Positions 24,637 through 34,093 of a DNA stretch of 56,082 nt are shown one piece after another (positions within the stretch are counted from its first letter, which is position 1; every line of letters starts with the position of its first letter). The stretch covers positions 1-56,082 of the forward strand of contig JAPLOZ010000040.1 in NCBI GenBank assembly GCA_026400435.1, read 5' to 3'. The notes under the pieces were generated by a model. That model did not search any database. It had not been told where the DNA came from and saw only the letters and a list, made by a program, of their open reading frames with translations. The translations under genes and the position numbers were made by a program. The DNA is from Hyphomicrobiales bacterium. GTDB lineage: Bacteria; Pseudomonadota; Alphaproteobacteria; Rhizobiales; Rhizobiaceae.

Positions 24637-26214
24637 ATGCAGGCACCCATTCAGGCACCAGCCGCTTCCGTGCCTGCGCCGTCCGGCGCGCCGGTCGTAG
24701 CGCTGCGCGGCGTAACCAAGCGCTTCCCGGGCGTCACCGCCAGCGACAACGTCACAGTCGAGATTCGATCTGGCGAAGTGCATGTCCTGCTGGGCGAAAA
24801 CGGCGCAGGAAAGTCGACGCTTGTCGCAATGCTCGCAGGCTTGCAACAGCCTGACGAGGGACACATCGAGATCGACGGCGCTCCTGTCGCCGTCACCTCG
24901 CCCAAGCAGGCGCTTGCCATGGGCATCGGCACGGTTTTCCAGCACTCCATGCTGGTGCCCAGCCTGACTGTCGTCGACAATTTCGCGCTCGGCGGCGTCT
25001 GGTGGAAAAGGCCGGACCGGGCTGGCATCGCGGGGCGGATCGAAGAAACCGCCAAACGGCTGGGCCTGCGGGTGGACCCCTACGCCCTCGTCAGCGGCCT
25101 TGCACTGGGTGAACGGCAGCAGGTGGAGATCCTGCGCGCGCTGATGCGCGGCAGCCGTTGCCTCATCCTGGACGAAGCCACCGCAATGCTGACGCCCCAC
25201 GAGGCCGTGGGACTTGGCGAGTTGATGCGGCGGCTCGTTGCGCAGGGGATCGCCGTGATCTTCATCACCCACAAGCTCAACGAGGCCATCGCCTACGGCG
25301 ACCGCATCTCCGTGCTGCGGCTCGGCCGCAACGTCGGCGAGATCGGCCCGGAAACCTTGCGCAGCGCTACCGATGCTGAAAACACCGAGCGCATCATCGC
25401 GCTGATGTTCGGAACGTCCCGTGCGGGAGAGGGTTCGCGGGGCGAGCACAGGACACGGGTAGTAGGCGACAGCGTACTCCAAGTCGAAAATCTCTGCTCG
25501 GAGGCAGGCCGGGTGCCGGTGCGCGATGTCACCTTCTCCGTGCGTTCAGGCGAAATCTTCGGCATCGCCGGCATCGACGGCAACGGCCAGAAGGAACTGG
25601 CCGAAGTGCTCGCCGGACAGGCGCAGAGCAGCGCGGGCTCGATCCGCCTGATGGGTCGGGAGATCGGCGGAACATCGGTCGGCGACCGACGTAAAAGCGG
25701 CCTGCGTTACGTCACCGACGACCGCCTTGGCGAGGGCACAGTCGGCATATTCGCGGTCGCCACCAATTTCCTGCTCAAGGATATCGGTGCAGCACCCTAT
25801 TGGCAGCGCGGCATCGAGCATCCAGAGGAGATCCGCCGCCAGGCTGACCGTCATGTGCAGGACTTCGACATCCGCACGCCAGGCATACAGACGCCTGTTG
25901 GCAAGCTGTCCGGCGGCAACATCCAGAAAGTGCTGCTGGCGCGGGAACTGACGGGCGCCGCCCAAGCTGTCATCTTCGCCAAGCCAACCTATGGGCTCGA
26001 CGTCAACAACATCCGCGCCACGCGCAAGCGGATCGGCGGGGCCGCTGACGCGGGCAAGGCAGTTGTGCTCATTTCGACCGATCTGGACGAGTTGCTGGAA
26101 CTGGCCGACCGCATCGCCGTGATCGACCGCGGCAGCATCCGCGGCATAGTGGAAAATGGCGAAGGCGCGCGCGACGCGATCGGGCGGCTGATGAGCGCCG
26201 GAGACGATAGATGA
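24637..26214 (+). CDS. ABC transporter ATP-binding protein with two ABC domains
   Basis: ATPase of 525 residues with two fused ABC domains, as in sugar and nucleoside importers. The first has Walker A LLGENGAGKST, signature-region ALGERQQVEILRAL and Walker B CLILDEATAML. The second has a degenerate Walker A (GIAGIDGNGQKE), signature LSGGNIQKVLLARE, and Walker B followed by PTYGLDV with no H-loop histidine (LISTDLDE). Start ATG 24637 is preferred because AGGA lies seven bases upstream; an in-frame GTG at 24613 would overlap the hairpin. The stop overlaps the permease start (ATGA). Confidence 0.88.
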   Translation: MQAPIQAPAASVPAPSGAPVVALRGVTKRFPGVTASDNVTVEIRSGEVHVLLGENGAGKSTLVAMLAGLQQPDEGHIEIDGAPVAVTSPKQALAMGIGTVFQHSMLVPSLTVVDNFALGGVWWKRPDRAGIAGRIEETAKRLGLRVDPYALVSGLALGERQQVEILRALMRGSRCLILDEATAMLTPHEAVGLGELMRRLVAQGIAVIFITHKLNEAIAYGDRISVLRLGRNVGEIGPETLRSATDAENTERIIALMFGTSRAGEGSRGEHRTRVVGDSVLQVENLCSEAGRVPVRDVTFSVRSGEIFGIAGIDGNGQKELAEVLAGQAQSSAGSIRLMGREIGGTSVGDRRKSGLRYVTDDRLGEGTVGIFAVATNFLLKDIGAAPYWQRGIEHPEEIRRQADRHVQDFDIRTPGIQTPVGKLSGGNIQKVLLARELTGAAQAVIFAKPTYGLDVNNIRATRKRIGGAADAGKAVVLISTDLDELLELADRIAVIDRGSIRGIVENGEGARDAIGRLMSAGDDR

Positions 26215-27311
26215 CCGACGAACAGGCCATCGCCCAGCCGGCCCAACAGAGCCACGGCCGGGCCACAAGAGATTCGAGCGCAAACGCTTCGCTGCGTGTC
26301 CTCGCTGTGAGCATCGGCCCCCTGATCGCAGCCCTCGTAGTTGGCGCAATCCTGCTGCTCGCAATGGGATTCAATCCGGTCAGCTACTATTCCTACGTCG
26401 TGCAGCGGGCGATCTTCTCGCCGTCGGGCCTGGAGGCGACGCTGACCAGGATGGGGCCGCTGCTTTTGATCGCGGCCAGTCTCATCGTCGCCTTCCGCGC
26501 GGGGATCTGGAACCTCGGCGGTGACGGACAGTATCTGCTAGCCGCCGTCTTCGTCGCGGCAACCGTACCGCTGACGATGAACGTGCTGCCGGTGTGGGCC
26601 AATCTTCTGCTCGGCCTGCTCATCGGCGCGGTCGTCGGCGCGATCTGGGGAATCCTGCCCGCCATTCTCAAGGCGTGGCAGGGCATCAACGAGATCATCA
26701 CGACATTGATGATGAGTTTCCTCGGCGTCTCCCTCGCCAATGTGCTGGTAAAACTGGCATTCCTCGACCCCGCCACGACGACGCCGCAAACGCGAACCCT
26801 GCCGGTCGAGGCGCGCCTGCCCCGGCTGTTCGACACGGCGACGTCGTCGGGCCTGCTGATCGGTCTGTTCGCAGTCATCGCAGTGCATCTCATCATGACG
26901 CGCACCTCCTTCGGCATGAGATTGCGGCTGGTCGGCGCAAACCCGCGCGCGGCAGTGCATGCCGGCCTTTCCGTGCCGACACTCACCGTGGCCGTGTTTG
27001 CGATATCAGCCGCGTTGGCCGGGCTGTCGGGCGCGGTCGACATTCTTGGCACGCATGGCAATGTGCGAGCGGACTGGAACCCGGCATACACCCTGACGGT
27101 GGTGCCGCTGGTGTTCCTGGCGCGCCTCAACGGCTTCGGTTCGATCGCCTATGTGTTCCTGTTCTCGGCGCTCACCATCGGCGGAGAGAGCGCTGCGCGC
27201 CGCATTGGCGTGCCCAGTTTCTTTTCGCTCGTCATCGTGGCCATTCTGCTGATCACGCTGGGTCTCGCCGAATATCTCGACAAACGTCACCAGGAGCGCG
27301 TCCGGCGCTGA
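26211..27311 (+). CDS. BMP-type ABC transporter permease 1
   Basis: Membrane permease of 366 residues of the branched-chain/ribose-type permease fold used by nucleoside importers. The N terminus is cytoplasmic (about 40 residues, polar), followed by about nine hydrophobic segments. Family motifs are AGIWNLGGDGQYL and GINEIITTLMMSFLGVSLANVLV. It is translationally coupled to the ATPase gene and followed after 19 bp by the second permease gene, with which it should form a heterodimer. Confidence 0.88.
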   Translation: MTDEQAIAQPAQQSHGRATRDSSANASLRVLAVSIGPLIAALVVGAILLLAMGFNPVSYYSYVVQRAIFSPSGLEATLTRMGPLLLIAASLIVAFRAGIWNLGGDGQYLLAAVFVAATVPLTMNVLPVWANLLLGLLIGAVVGAIWGILPAILKAWQGINEIITTLMMSFLGVSLANVLVKLAFLDPATTTPQTRTLPVEARLPRLFDTATSSGLLIGLFAVIAVHLIMTRTSFGMRLRLVGANPRAAVHAGLSVPTLTVAVFAISAALAGLSGAVDILGTHGNVRADWNPAYTLTVVPLVFLARLNGFGSIAYVFLFSALTIGGESAARRIGVPSFFSLVIVAILLITLGLAEYLDKRHQERVRR

Positions 27312-27330
27312 CCGGCTGCGAACAACCCGC

Positions 27331-28263
27331 ATGGCCCTCTTCACCCAAAGCTTTGTCATTACACTGTTCCTCGGCGCGATTGCGGCGGGCATTCCGCTGC
27401 TGCTTGCAGGTCTGGGCGAACAGTTGTCGGAGAAGGCCGGCGTGATGAATATCGGCCTGGAAGGGATGATGCTCTTCGGCGCCTATACGGGATTTCTCGC
27501 CGCCTGGGCGAGCGGCAGTCCGAGCCTCGGCTTCATCGCCGGCGCCGGCGGCGGCGTGGTCGTGGCGTCTCTGATGGCGTTGCTCTGCGTGCGCCTCGGG
27601 CTCAACCAGATCGTCACCGGAATCGCGCTGACGCTGGCCGCCGAAGGGCTGACGGCGCTGCTGCATTTCGTGCAGTTCTCGCGCACCTATCCGCGCCTCG
27701 ACGGTGTCGCGCCGCTGCCGATCTGGCCATTGTCCGAAATTCCATTCGTCGGACCTGTGCTCTTCAACAACAACGCTGTTTTCTACCTGGCCATCGTCCT
27801 TGTGGTGGTGTTCAGCTGGATCTACCGCCAGACCCATCTCGGGGCGGCGCTCCTGGCCGCCGGCGACAAGCCGGCCGCCCTCGACGCCGCCGGCGTCGAT
27901 GTCATGAGGACGCGAGCGATGGCGGTACTGATCACCGGCGCGCTCGCCGGGTTGGGCGGCGCCTACATGTCGATCGCAGTGGCCGGCGTGTTCGTTCCCT
28001 TCATGAGCCACGGCAATGGCTTCATCGCTATCGTTCTCGCCATGCTGGCGCGCGGACGACCGCTCTGGGTACTGGGCGGCGCGCTGCTGTTTGGCGGTTC
28101 CCTGTCGCTGACCACCGCGCTGCAGGTGGCAGGCATCGATGTGCCGACCGACGTGATCCAGATGTTGCCCTTCGCCATGGTCATGGTCGTATTGCTGGTC
28201 GCGGGACGCAAAGCCGCCCTGCCCCAGGCGCTTGGCGAGAGCTTCGTGCGCGGCGCACGCTAG
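27331..28263 (+). CDS. BMP-type ABC transporter permease 2
   Basis: Membrane permease of 310 residues, partner of the preceding one. It shows the motif SEKAGVMNIGLEGMMLFGA near the first loop, LNQIVTGIALTLAAEGLTAL in the core and GNGFIAIVLAMLARGRPLWV near the C terminus, all typical for nucleoside-type importers. The gene ends directly against the convergent flavoprotein gene (stop codons meet at 28263/28264), with no space for a separate terminator. Confidence 0.88.
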   Translation: MALFTQSFVITLFLGAIAAGIPLLLAGLGEQLSEKAGVMNIGLEGMMLFGAYTGFLAAWASGSPSLGFIAGAGGGVVVASLMALLCVRLGLNQIVTGIALTLAAEGLTALLHFVQFSRTYPRLDGVAPLPIWPLSEIPFVGPVLFNNNAVFYLAIVLVVVFSWIYRQTHLGAALLAAGDKPAALDAAGVDVMRTRAMAVLITGALAGLGGAYMSIAVAGVFVPFMSHGNGFIAIVLAMLARGRPLWVLGGALLFGGSLSLTTALQVAGIDVPTDVIQMLPFAMVMVVLLVAGRKAALPQALGESFVRGAR

Positions 28264-30423
28264 CTAGACGTGCTGGCTCCAGATTCTCTGCTCGCGGATA
28301 ATGGCGCGGGGCCGCTGCGGATCAGGCGAACAGATTTCGCGCCCCATACGATGACCGTCAAACACGACGTCGGCTATGTAGCGAGGCGCCAGACAGTCGC
28401 CGGCGCGGTAGACACCTTTCAGGCCGGCGTCGGCCCACTCAGCGTTGCGCGCCTGCAGGCTGCGATAGAGTGCATCGTTCGAGCGGCGGCCCGTGCACAG
28501 CAGAACGCTGTCGCACTCGATCAGGGAAACATCCGTGGAAGCCGCGCGGGGAATGCTGCCTGCAACGGGCGATTTCGATCGCATGGAGCCATCCCGATAC
28601 AAGTCGAATACCGAGAGCTGGATCGCGCCGCTGATCTCGGCGCGCTCAAGCCAATTCGCCACGCGAAATCCGATGTTCTTCTCGCGCATCATACGCCTGA
28701 GGTTGGCGCCCTCGAGTGTCAGATCCGTATAGGGAGCGACGCGATCGAAGGGCGTAACCAGCGTCACCTGTCGGCCGCTGTCGGCAAGCTTCTCGGCCAG
28801 GCTGACAGCCATGAAATATCCGTCTGAGTCGAGCACGACGGCCCGCTCGCCGATCTCCTTGCCGGAAAAGAACTGATGCGGCGTAACGAATTCGGGAAGC
28901 GATGAATCAACCCCCGGGATCGGGTCCGGCCCCATGCTTCCAGTGCCGTCGCCGACCCAATGGGCACCGGTCGCAAGCACGATCCGGTCAGCGCCGTATC
29001 CGATCAGGTCATCGGTTGTGGCGGCACCCGTTCCCATCATGATCTTAACGTTGGGCATGCGCCTCAATTGCGTCTCGCGCAATGAAACAACGCGGCCCCA
29101 TTCAGCAAGACCGGGCAGCTTAACCACATCGCGCAGATGCCCGCCCATCGTGAGGTCGGCCTCGACGAGGTGGGTCAGGTATCCGCGCCGTGCGAGAACG
29201 CGGGCGCATTCCAGTCCTGCGGGTCCTGCGCCTACGACCAGGACCAGGTCGTCATCGGTGCGCGGTGCGAACTTTTCAGGATGCCAGCCCCTGCGGTACT
29301 CCTCAAGCGCGGTCGGATTCTGCGTGCAGACGATCGTCACACCGTATTCGAACCGTGCAATGCACTGGTTGCAGCCGATGCACTCGGCGATATCATCGAG
29401 ACGACCTTCGTCGACTTTTCGCGGCAGCCAGGGGTCGGCGATCGAAGGACGGGCACAACCGATGATATCGAGCTGTCCGGTCTGGATGACGCGCACCATC
29501 TCGTCGGGATCGGTGAATCGGCCGACGCCGACCACCGGAACCTTGGCGATGCTGCGCACCTCGCTGGTCCAGGGCATCTGGTGGTTCGACTTCTGGAAGC
29601 GGGACGGTGCGGCGTCCTCGCCCCATTCCTGCAGGCTGCTGATGTTGATGTCCCAGAGATCGACGAGGCCAAGTTTTGTCACATGCTCGACAAACCGCAG
29701 GCCGTCCTCCTTGACCTCCACGCCGGCGGAACCTGACAGCTGATCGATCGAAAAGCGGTTGGCGACCGCGCATTGGCCGTCCGCCACGGTGCGCACGGCC
29801 TCGAGAACCGCAATCCAGAAGCGTGCGCGGTTCTCGAATGAGCCGCCCCACCTATCCGTTCGACGATTGTGAAAAGGCGACAGCATCTGCACCGGGAGAG
29901 CCCCGTGCGTGCCGTGGATGTAGAGAATGTCGAAGCCGGCATCGATTGCCCGTCGCGCGGCCTCGGCATACAGAGCAATGGTGCGGATAAAATCGCTGTC
30001 TTCCGCCTCGTAGGTATGGGCCTGCGGTATCCACGGCGTCGCGAATTGATGGGCGGACGGCGATACTCCGCGGGTGCTCAACGCATTGGCCAGACCGCCC
30101 GCATGGCAAAGCTCCACCCCGGCAAGCGCACCCCATTTGTGGACGCTGTCGGTCATGTGGCGGTGGTTGGTCACATCGTCCTGGTCATAGAGGGTCGAGA
30201 CCGTGGCGACAGGCTGGTCGGTCTCAGGATCGATCATGCAGGATTCGGTGCAGAGTGCAGCCCAGCCGCCTTCCGCCTTGACTTCGCGGTGCATGGCGCT
30301 GGCGCCGGGCCTGGAATTGCCTGCGCCTGTACACTGCGGAACCTGGAAAAACCGGTTCTTCAATGTTTTCGGACCGATTGAAATCGGCTCGAAAAGGATA
30401 TCGTGACGGCGGTCCCTCGGCAT
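28264..30423 (-). CDS. Trimethylamine-dehydrogenase-family iron-sulfur flavoprotein
   Basis: Flavoprotein of 719 residues with an N-terminal FMN barrel, a 4Fe-4S site and a C-terminal FAD/NAD-type domain, very like trimethylamine dehydrogenase (TMADH). Cys31 (QVPQCTGAG) matches the residue that holds covalent FMN. Cys348, Cys351, Cys354 and Cys366 (CIGCNQC ... C) match the cluster ligands. His173 matches His172. The substrate bowl differs: TMADH Tyr60 is Ser61, Trp355 is Phe358 and Tyr169 is His170, while the third tryptophan appears kept as Trp267. The natural substrate is therefore not trimethylamine but probably another N-methylated compound. Relatives include N-methylproline demethylase. 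It is the last gene of a seven-gene operon. Confidence 0.85.
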   Translation of the reverse strand: MPRDRRHDILFEPISIGPKTLKNRFFQVPQCTGAGNSRPGASAMHREVKAEGGWAALCTESCMIDPETDQPVATVSTLYDQDDVTNHRHMTDSVHKWGALAGVELCHAGGLANALSTRGVSPSAHQFATPWIPQAHTYEAEDSDFIRTIALYAEAARRAIDAGFDILYIHGTHGALPVQMLSPFHNRRTDRWGGSFENRARFWIAVLEAVRTVADGQCAVANRFSIDQLSGSAGVEVKEDGLRFVEHVTKLGLVDLWDINISSLQEWGEDAAPSRFQKSNHQMPWTSEVRSIAKVPVVGVGRFTDPDEMVRVIQTGQLDIIGCARPSIADPWLPRKVDEGRLDDIAECIGCNQCIARFEYGVTIVCTQNPTALEEYRRGWHPEKFAPRTDDDLVLVVGAGPAGLECARVLARRGYLTHLVEADLTMGGHLRDVVKLPGLAEWGRVVSLRETQLRRMPNVKIMMGTGAATTDDLIGYGADRIVLATGAHWVGDGTGSMGPDPIPGVDSSLPEFVTPHQFFSGKEIGERAVVLDSDGYFMAVSLAEKLADSGRQVTLVTPFDRVAPYTDLTLEGANLRRMMREKNIGFRVANWLERAEISGAIQLSVFDLYRDGSMRSKSPVAGSIPRAASTDVSLIECDSVLLCTGRRSNDALYRSLQARNAEWADAGLKGVYRAGDCLAPRYIADVVFDGHRMGREICSPDPQRPRAIIREQRIWSQHV

Positions 30424-30435
30424 AAAAAACTCCCG

Positions 30436-31239
30436 TCAGCGCTTGAAAACCGCCACAGGGTCCATGTTGGCCTTGAATGCGGTGTAGCCACTGTCGACGA
30501 CATGGATGCCGCCGGTCATGGAACGGGCCTCATCGGAGGCGAGGAATAAAGCGAACGCCGCGACTTCCTCAGGGTCCATGATGCCCATCAGGTGCAGCGA
30601 CTCGATCGTCGCCCGCTGCTTTTCGTCGGACAGGAAAATGTCCTGGTGCGGCGTCCTGACAAAGCCGGGACAAATAGCGTTGACCCGCACGCCTTCCGGC
30701 GACAATCCGGCTGCCATCGAACGCGTCATCGCGACCACGCCACCCTTAGCCGCGGTATAGGCGTCCAGCCCGGCCTGGCCGATCAGCGCATCCACGGTGG
30801 CGGTCAGGACAATCGAGCCGGAACGTTGTTCCAGCATCCTCTGTGCAACGTACTTTGCCGTGAGAAAGGTGCCGGTAAGCACCAGCCCCAAGATCGCGTG
30901 CCAAGTTTCTTCAGGCAATTCCGTGATGCGGCGGTCGTGCTTGTTGACCAGCGGCACGGAGACCGCGTTGTGGAAGAGCACGTCGATACGCCCGAACCTT
31001 TCAACCGATGCAGCGACCATCGCCTGGACGGAAGCGGAGTCGCGCACATCGACGGTGCAGCCGAACGCATCGCCGCCAGATGATCGGATTTCCTGGGCGA
31101 CCGCCTCGGCCCGCGTGGCATCGATGTCGGCGACGACAATCCTTGCGCCCTCCTTGGCCATCAGGAGCGAGCCGGCGCGACCGATTCCGGAGGCGCCCCC
31201 TGTGACGAGCGCGACTTTCCCCTTGAGCCTGTCCGCCAT
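30436..31239 (-). CDS. Short-chain dehydrogenase/reductase
   Basis: SDR of 267 residues with TGGASGIGRAG, DVRD, the catalytic Tyr/Lys in DAYTAAKGGVV and the PGFVRTPHQD tail region. The residue at the usual catalytic Ser position appears to be Thr (VLTATVDAL), which can serve the same role. It lies 3 bp after the second permease gene and 12 bp before the flavoprotein gene, so it belongs to the same operon. The reaction is unknown; oxidation of a hydroxyl on the imported compound or its demethylated product is likely. Confidence 0.82.
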   Translation of the reverse strand: MADRLKGKVALVTGGASGIGRAGSLLMAKEGARIVVADIDATRAEAVAQEIRSSGGDAFGCTVDVRDSASVQAMVAASVERFGRIDVLFHNAVSVPLVNKHDRRITELPEETWHAILGLVLTGTFLTAKYVAQRMLEQRSGSIVLTATVDALIGQAGLDAYTAAKGGVVAMTRSMAAGLSPEGVRVNAICPGFVRTPHQDIFLSDEKQRATIESLHLMGIMDPEEVAAFALFLASDEARSMTGGIHVVDSGYTAFKANMDPVAVFKR

Positions 31240-31242
31240 GCA

Positions 31243-32019
31243 TCAGCCCCGGTAGCGCGTCAGTTTCAGCGCAATCACGGTCGAGCCGATGGTGAGCAGC
31301 AGGATCAGCGTGCCGATCGCGTTGACGGAGGGCGTCAGGCCAGTGCGGATCATGCCCCAGACGAGCGTCGGCAGAGTGTTGCCGGTACCGATGGTGAAGA
31401 AGGTGATGATGAAATCGTCGATGGAAAGTGCAGCCGCGATAAGCGCCGCACCTATCACCACCGGCCTGATGATCGGCAGTGTGACGGTCAGGAACGCCTG
31501 CAGAGGAGTAGCGCCAAGGTCGCGAGCACTTTCAACCACTCTATGGTCGAAATTGATCATGCGGGCGTGGACGATGAGGATCACGAAGGGCTGCGCGAAA
31601 AGTAGGTGGCTGGGGATGACGGTGGCCAGGCCGAGCTTCAGGCCAAGGCTGACGTAAAAGGAGAGCAGCGAGACGCCCAGCACCAACGGCGGCAGCATCA
31701 CCGGCAGCGTCAGCGCACCCATGATGATCGATGCCCTCCGCTTCGGCATGCCGGCCAGCCCCATGGCGGCGAGCGTACCGACGGCCGCGGAAACCACCGC
31801 AACACATGAGCCGATGATCAGGCTGTTGGCGAAGGACGGCCAGAACTGGCGCGTCACCACCATTTCCTGCCACCAGCGGAAGGTGAGGCCTTCGATCGGG
31901 AAGTTGGTCAGCGTGCGCGACGTGAACGAGAAGACGACGAGCAGCACGATCGGCGACAGAAGAAAGACTATGAAAGCGACTGCGACGACCGCCCAAAGGA
32001 TGTTTGTGCGCGCGCTCAT
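31243..32019 (-). CDS. ABC transporter permease, PotC-like
   Basis: Inner-membrane permease of 258 residues with six predicted segments and the conserved loop VVESARDLGATPLQAFLTVTLPIIRP (EAA loop: ESARDLGATP). The pattern FIITFFTIGTGNTLPTLVWG is typical of PotC. Start ATG 32019 (MSARTNIL) overlaps the stop of the preceding permease gene. The much longer open frame upstream is antisense-like spacer over the neighbour. Confidence 0.88.
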   Translation of the reverse strand: MSARTNILWAVVAVAFIVFLLSPIVLLVVFSFTSRTLTNFPIEGLTFRWWQEMVVTRQFWPSFANSLIIGSCVAVVSAAVGTLAAMGLAGMPKRRASIIMGALTLPVMLPPLVLGVSLLSFYVSLGLKLGLATVIPSHLLFAQPFVILIVHARMINFDHRVVESARDLGATPLQAFLTVTLPIIRPVVIGAALIAAALSIDDFIITFFTIGTGNTLPTLVWGMIRTGLTPSVNAIGTLILLLTIGSTVIALKLTRYRG

Positions 32020-32849
32020 TGGCGGCTCCAGAGGGCGACGAGCAGGCGGAACAGGTAGATGACGATCACGGCCGCCGCCAGCATGACGATCGACATGGCG
32101 GCACCGAGCGGCCAGTTGAACTGCGCGCCGAACTGCGGCGCGATCAGATTGCCGATCATCGTAAGCTTGCCGCCCACGAGAAGCGGCGTGACGTAGTCGC
32201 CGCCGACAATCAGGAAGACGAAGCTGAATGCCGCGACGATGCCGCTCTGGCAGCGCGGAACGATGACGGTCGAAAGGATCGGCCACCGGCCAGCGCCGAG
32301 ATCGCGGGCGGCCTCCACCTCGCTGTCGGCGATGCCGCGCATCGACGCGTAGATGGGCAGCACGGCGAAAGGCAAGCTGAAATGCATCAGCGTGACGACG
32401 ACGGCCTGGGGACTGTAGAGCAGCGACGTTATCGGCGACGAAATGACGCCGAGCGCAAGAAGCGCGCTGTTGAGAACGCCTTCGTTGCCGAGAATGGTCT
32501 TCCAGGCGTAGATCTTCATCAGGTAGCCGCCGAACAATGTGATCAACACAATGAACAGCAGCGCCTGCGCCCATTCGACGGCGCGGAAGCGGGCAAGGAA
32601 CGAAAAGACGAAGCCGAGCGCTGTGGTGAGCAAGGCGGTCGCCGTCGCGACGACCACCGTAAAGCCCATCACGCGCCAGTAGTTCGCGAAAACGTCGCGG
32701 TAGTTGGCGAGTGTTGGTTCCGTACTCAGCTCGAAATATTCGACCTGCCAGAAACTCAATACAGCGAAGAACGCCATCGGCGCGATGAACAGCGCGCAGA
32801 AGATCAGCGCCGACGGCGCAACCAGCCAGTAGTTGGATCTGCTTTCCAT
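32016..32849 (-). CDS. ABC transporter permease, PotB-like
   Basis: Inner-membrane permease of 277 residues. The first membrane segment lies at about residues 8-32 (LVAPSALIFCALFIAPMAFF), and the EAA loop reads SEVEAARDLGAGRWPILSTVIVP. It also has GGDYVTPLLVGG, a PotB/PotH mark. It pairs with the PotC-like permease, to which it is coupled by a 4-bp overlap, and follows the binding-protein gene after a perfect hairpin. Confidence 0.88.
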   Translation of the reverse strand: MESRSNYWLVAPSALIFCALFIAPMAFFAVLSFWQVEYFELSTEPTLANYRDVFANYWRVMGFTVVVATATALLTTALGFVFSFLARFRAVEWAQALLFIVLITLFGGYLMKIYAWKTILGNEGVLNSALLALGVISSPITSLLYSPQAVVVTLMHFSLPFAVLPIYASMRGIADSEVEAARDLGAGRWPILSTVIVPRCQSGIVAAFSFVFLIVGGDYVTPLLVGGKLTMIGNLIAPQFGAQFNWPLGAAMSIVMLAAAVIVIYLFRLLVALWSRQ

Positions 32850-32877
32850 CTGCCCGTGCGTTTCGGATGGTATGTTC

Positions 32878-32906
32878 CGGGAGCTCCGACTTAGCCGGAG
32901 CTCCCG
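32878..32906 (-). terminator. Perfect intercistronic hairpin
   Basis: CGGGAGCTCCG (32878-32888) and CGGAGCTCCCG (32896-32906) form a perfect 11-bp stem with a 7-base loop. It lies between the binding-protein gene (upstream on the minus strand) and the PotB-like permease gene. No T run follows, so RNA processing or stabilisation of the upstream message is more likely than full termination. Confidence 0.6.
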
Positions 32907-32912
32907 CTGGGG

Positions 32913-34040
32913 TTACGCAGTCTTGAAGCGCTCGTAGGCCTTGAGCCAGTCGCTGAACGTCGTGAGGTCGCCCTCGGGCTCGACCGGCGGGAAGCCGAAG
33001 AAGCCGGCCTTCTTGCCGTAGTTGGCGATATCGTCATACGGGTAGAGCGAGCGGATATCGGCAGGCAGGGCGGCCACTGCGTCAGAGTTGACAATCGCCT
33101 GGATGGCGACTTCGGCAAGCCGCTTCTGGCCCTCCACGCTTATGACGCGGTTACAGAGTTCATAGGCTGCGTCGAGGTTGGGCGCGTCCTTGGCAATGCA
33201 GTAGTTGTCGAGCCAGGCGTTGGTGCGTTCGATCGGGTAGGTGTATTGGACCACCTTGCCCTTGTCGCCGCAGAACTTCACCATTGTCTCCCAGCCGTTG
33301 AAGGTAAGCGCGACATCGCCTCGGGCGATCGAATCCGACAGATCGCCCCAACTTGCGGCGACGACACGCGACTGCTTTTTCACTTCGATCAGGAAGTCGA
33401 TCGTCTGCTCGAGTTGCGCTGCGGTGATCTTGGTCGGCGTTGAGGTGCCCGTTGCCACCAGCGCGCCGATCATCATGTTGCCGAGAGGATCGTCCATCAT
33501 GCCGACCTTGCCGGTGAATTCCGGCTTAAGCAGATCCTTCCAGGATGTCGGGACATTGGTAATGACCGCCGGGTCGTAGACCATTGGTCCGCCGCCCCAC
33601 GTGAAGGGTATGCCGTAGAGTTTGCCGTCAACGTTGATGTTGGGGTCGTTGCGGAAGATCGGCATGACCTTCTCGAGGTTGGGCACGCGCGACACATCGA
33701 TCGGCTGGATCAGATCGAGCTTCACCAGGAGCGGGATGTAGCCCATGTAGGGCGTAACGATGTCGATGGTGCCGACGCCGCCGCCACGCAGCTTGGCGAC
33801 GATCTCGTCGTTGTTGCCGATGTAGGTCGTGTTGAGCGTGATGTCCTTCGACTTCAGGAAGTCGTCGAATGCAACCGGATCGTCATACCCCTGCCAGCCA
33901 ACGAAGTTGATCGACGTCGCCGCCTGCGCACGCGTTGATGGCAGACCGACTGCGCCCGCTGCCGCTGTTGCAGCAATTGCCTGGGTAAAATGGCGTCTTG
34001 TCAGCGCAAAGCCCGAGCTGCTTGATTTGTTGCTTCCCAT
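32913..34040 (-). CDS. ABC transporter substrate-binding protein, PotD-like
   Basis: Periplasmic binding protein of 375 residues. It has a Tat-like signal (LTRRHFTQAIAATAAAGAV, twin Arg at residues 15-16) with likely cleavage near AQAA. The mature part begins TSINFVGWQGYDDPVAFDDF and shows GVGTIDIVTPYMG and YDPAVITNVPTSW, as in spermidine/putrescine-type proteins. Its gene lies between the ATPase gene and a hairpin. The ligand is not known; the operon enzymes suggest an acid sugar or N-methylated compound. Confidence 0.85.
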   Translation of the reverse strand: MGSNKSSSSGFALTRRHFTQAIAATAAAGAVGLPSTRAQAATSINFVGWQGYDDPVAFDDFLKSKDITLNTTYIGNNDEIVAKLRGGGVGTIDIVTPYMGYIPLLVKLDLIQPIDVSRVPNLEKVMPIFRNDPNINVDGKLYGIPFTWGGGPMVYDPAVITNVPTSWKDLLKPEFTGKVGMMDDPLGNMMIGALVATGTSTPTKITAAQLEQTIDFLIEVKKQSRVVAASWGDLSDSIARGDVALTFNGWETMVKFCGDKGKVVQYTYPIERTNAWLDNYCIAKDAPNLDAAYELCNRVISVEGQKRLAEVAIQAIVNSDAVAALPADIRSLYPYDDIANYGKKAGFFGFPPVEPEGDLTTFSDWLKAYERFKTA

Positions 34041-34093
34041 TTTTGTTCTCCCGTTCTGGTTGTTGTTGCTGTAGTTCCCCTATGACCCGCGCG

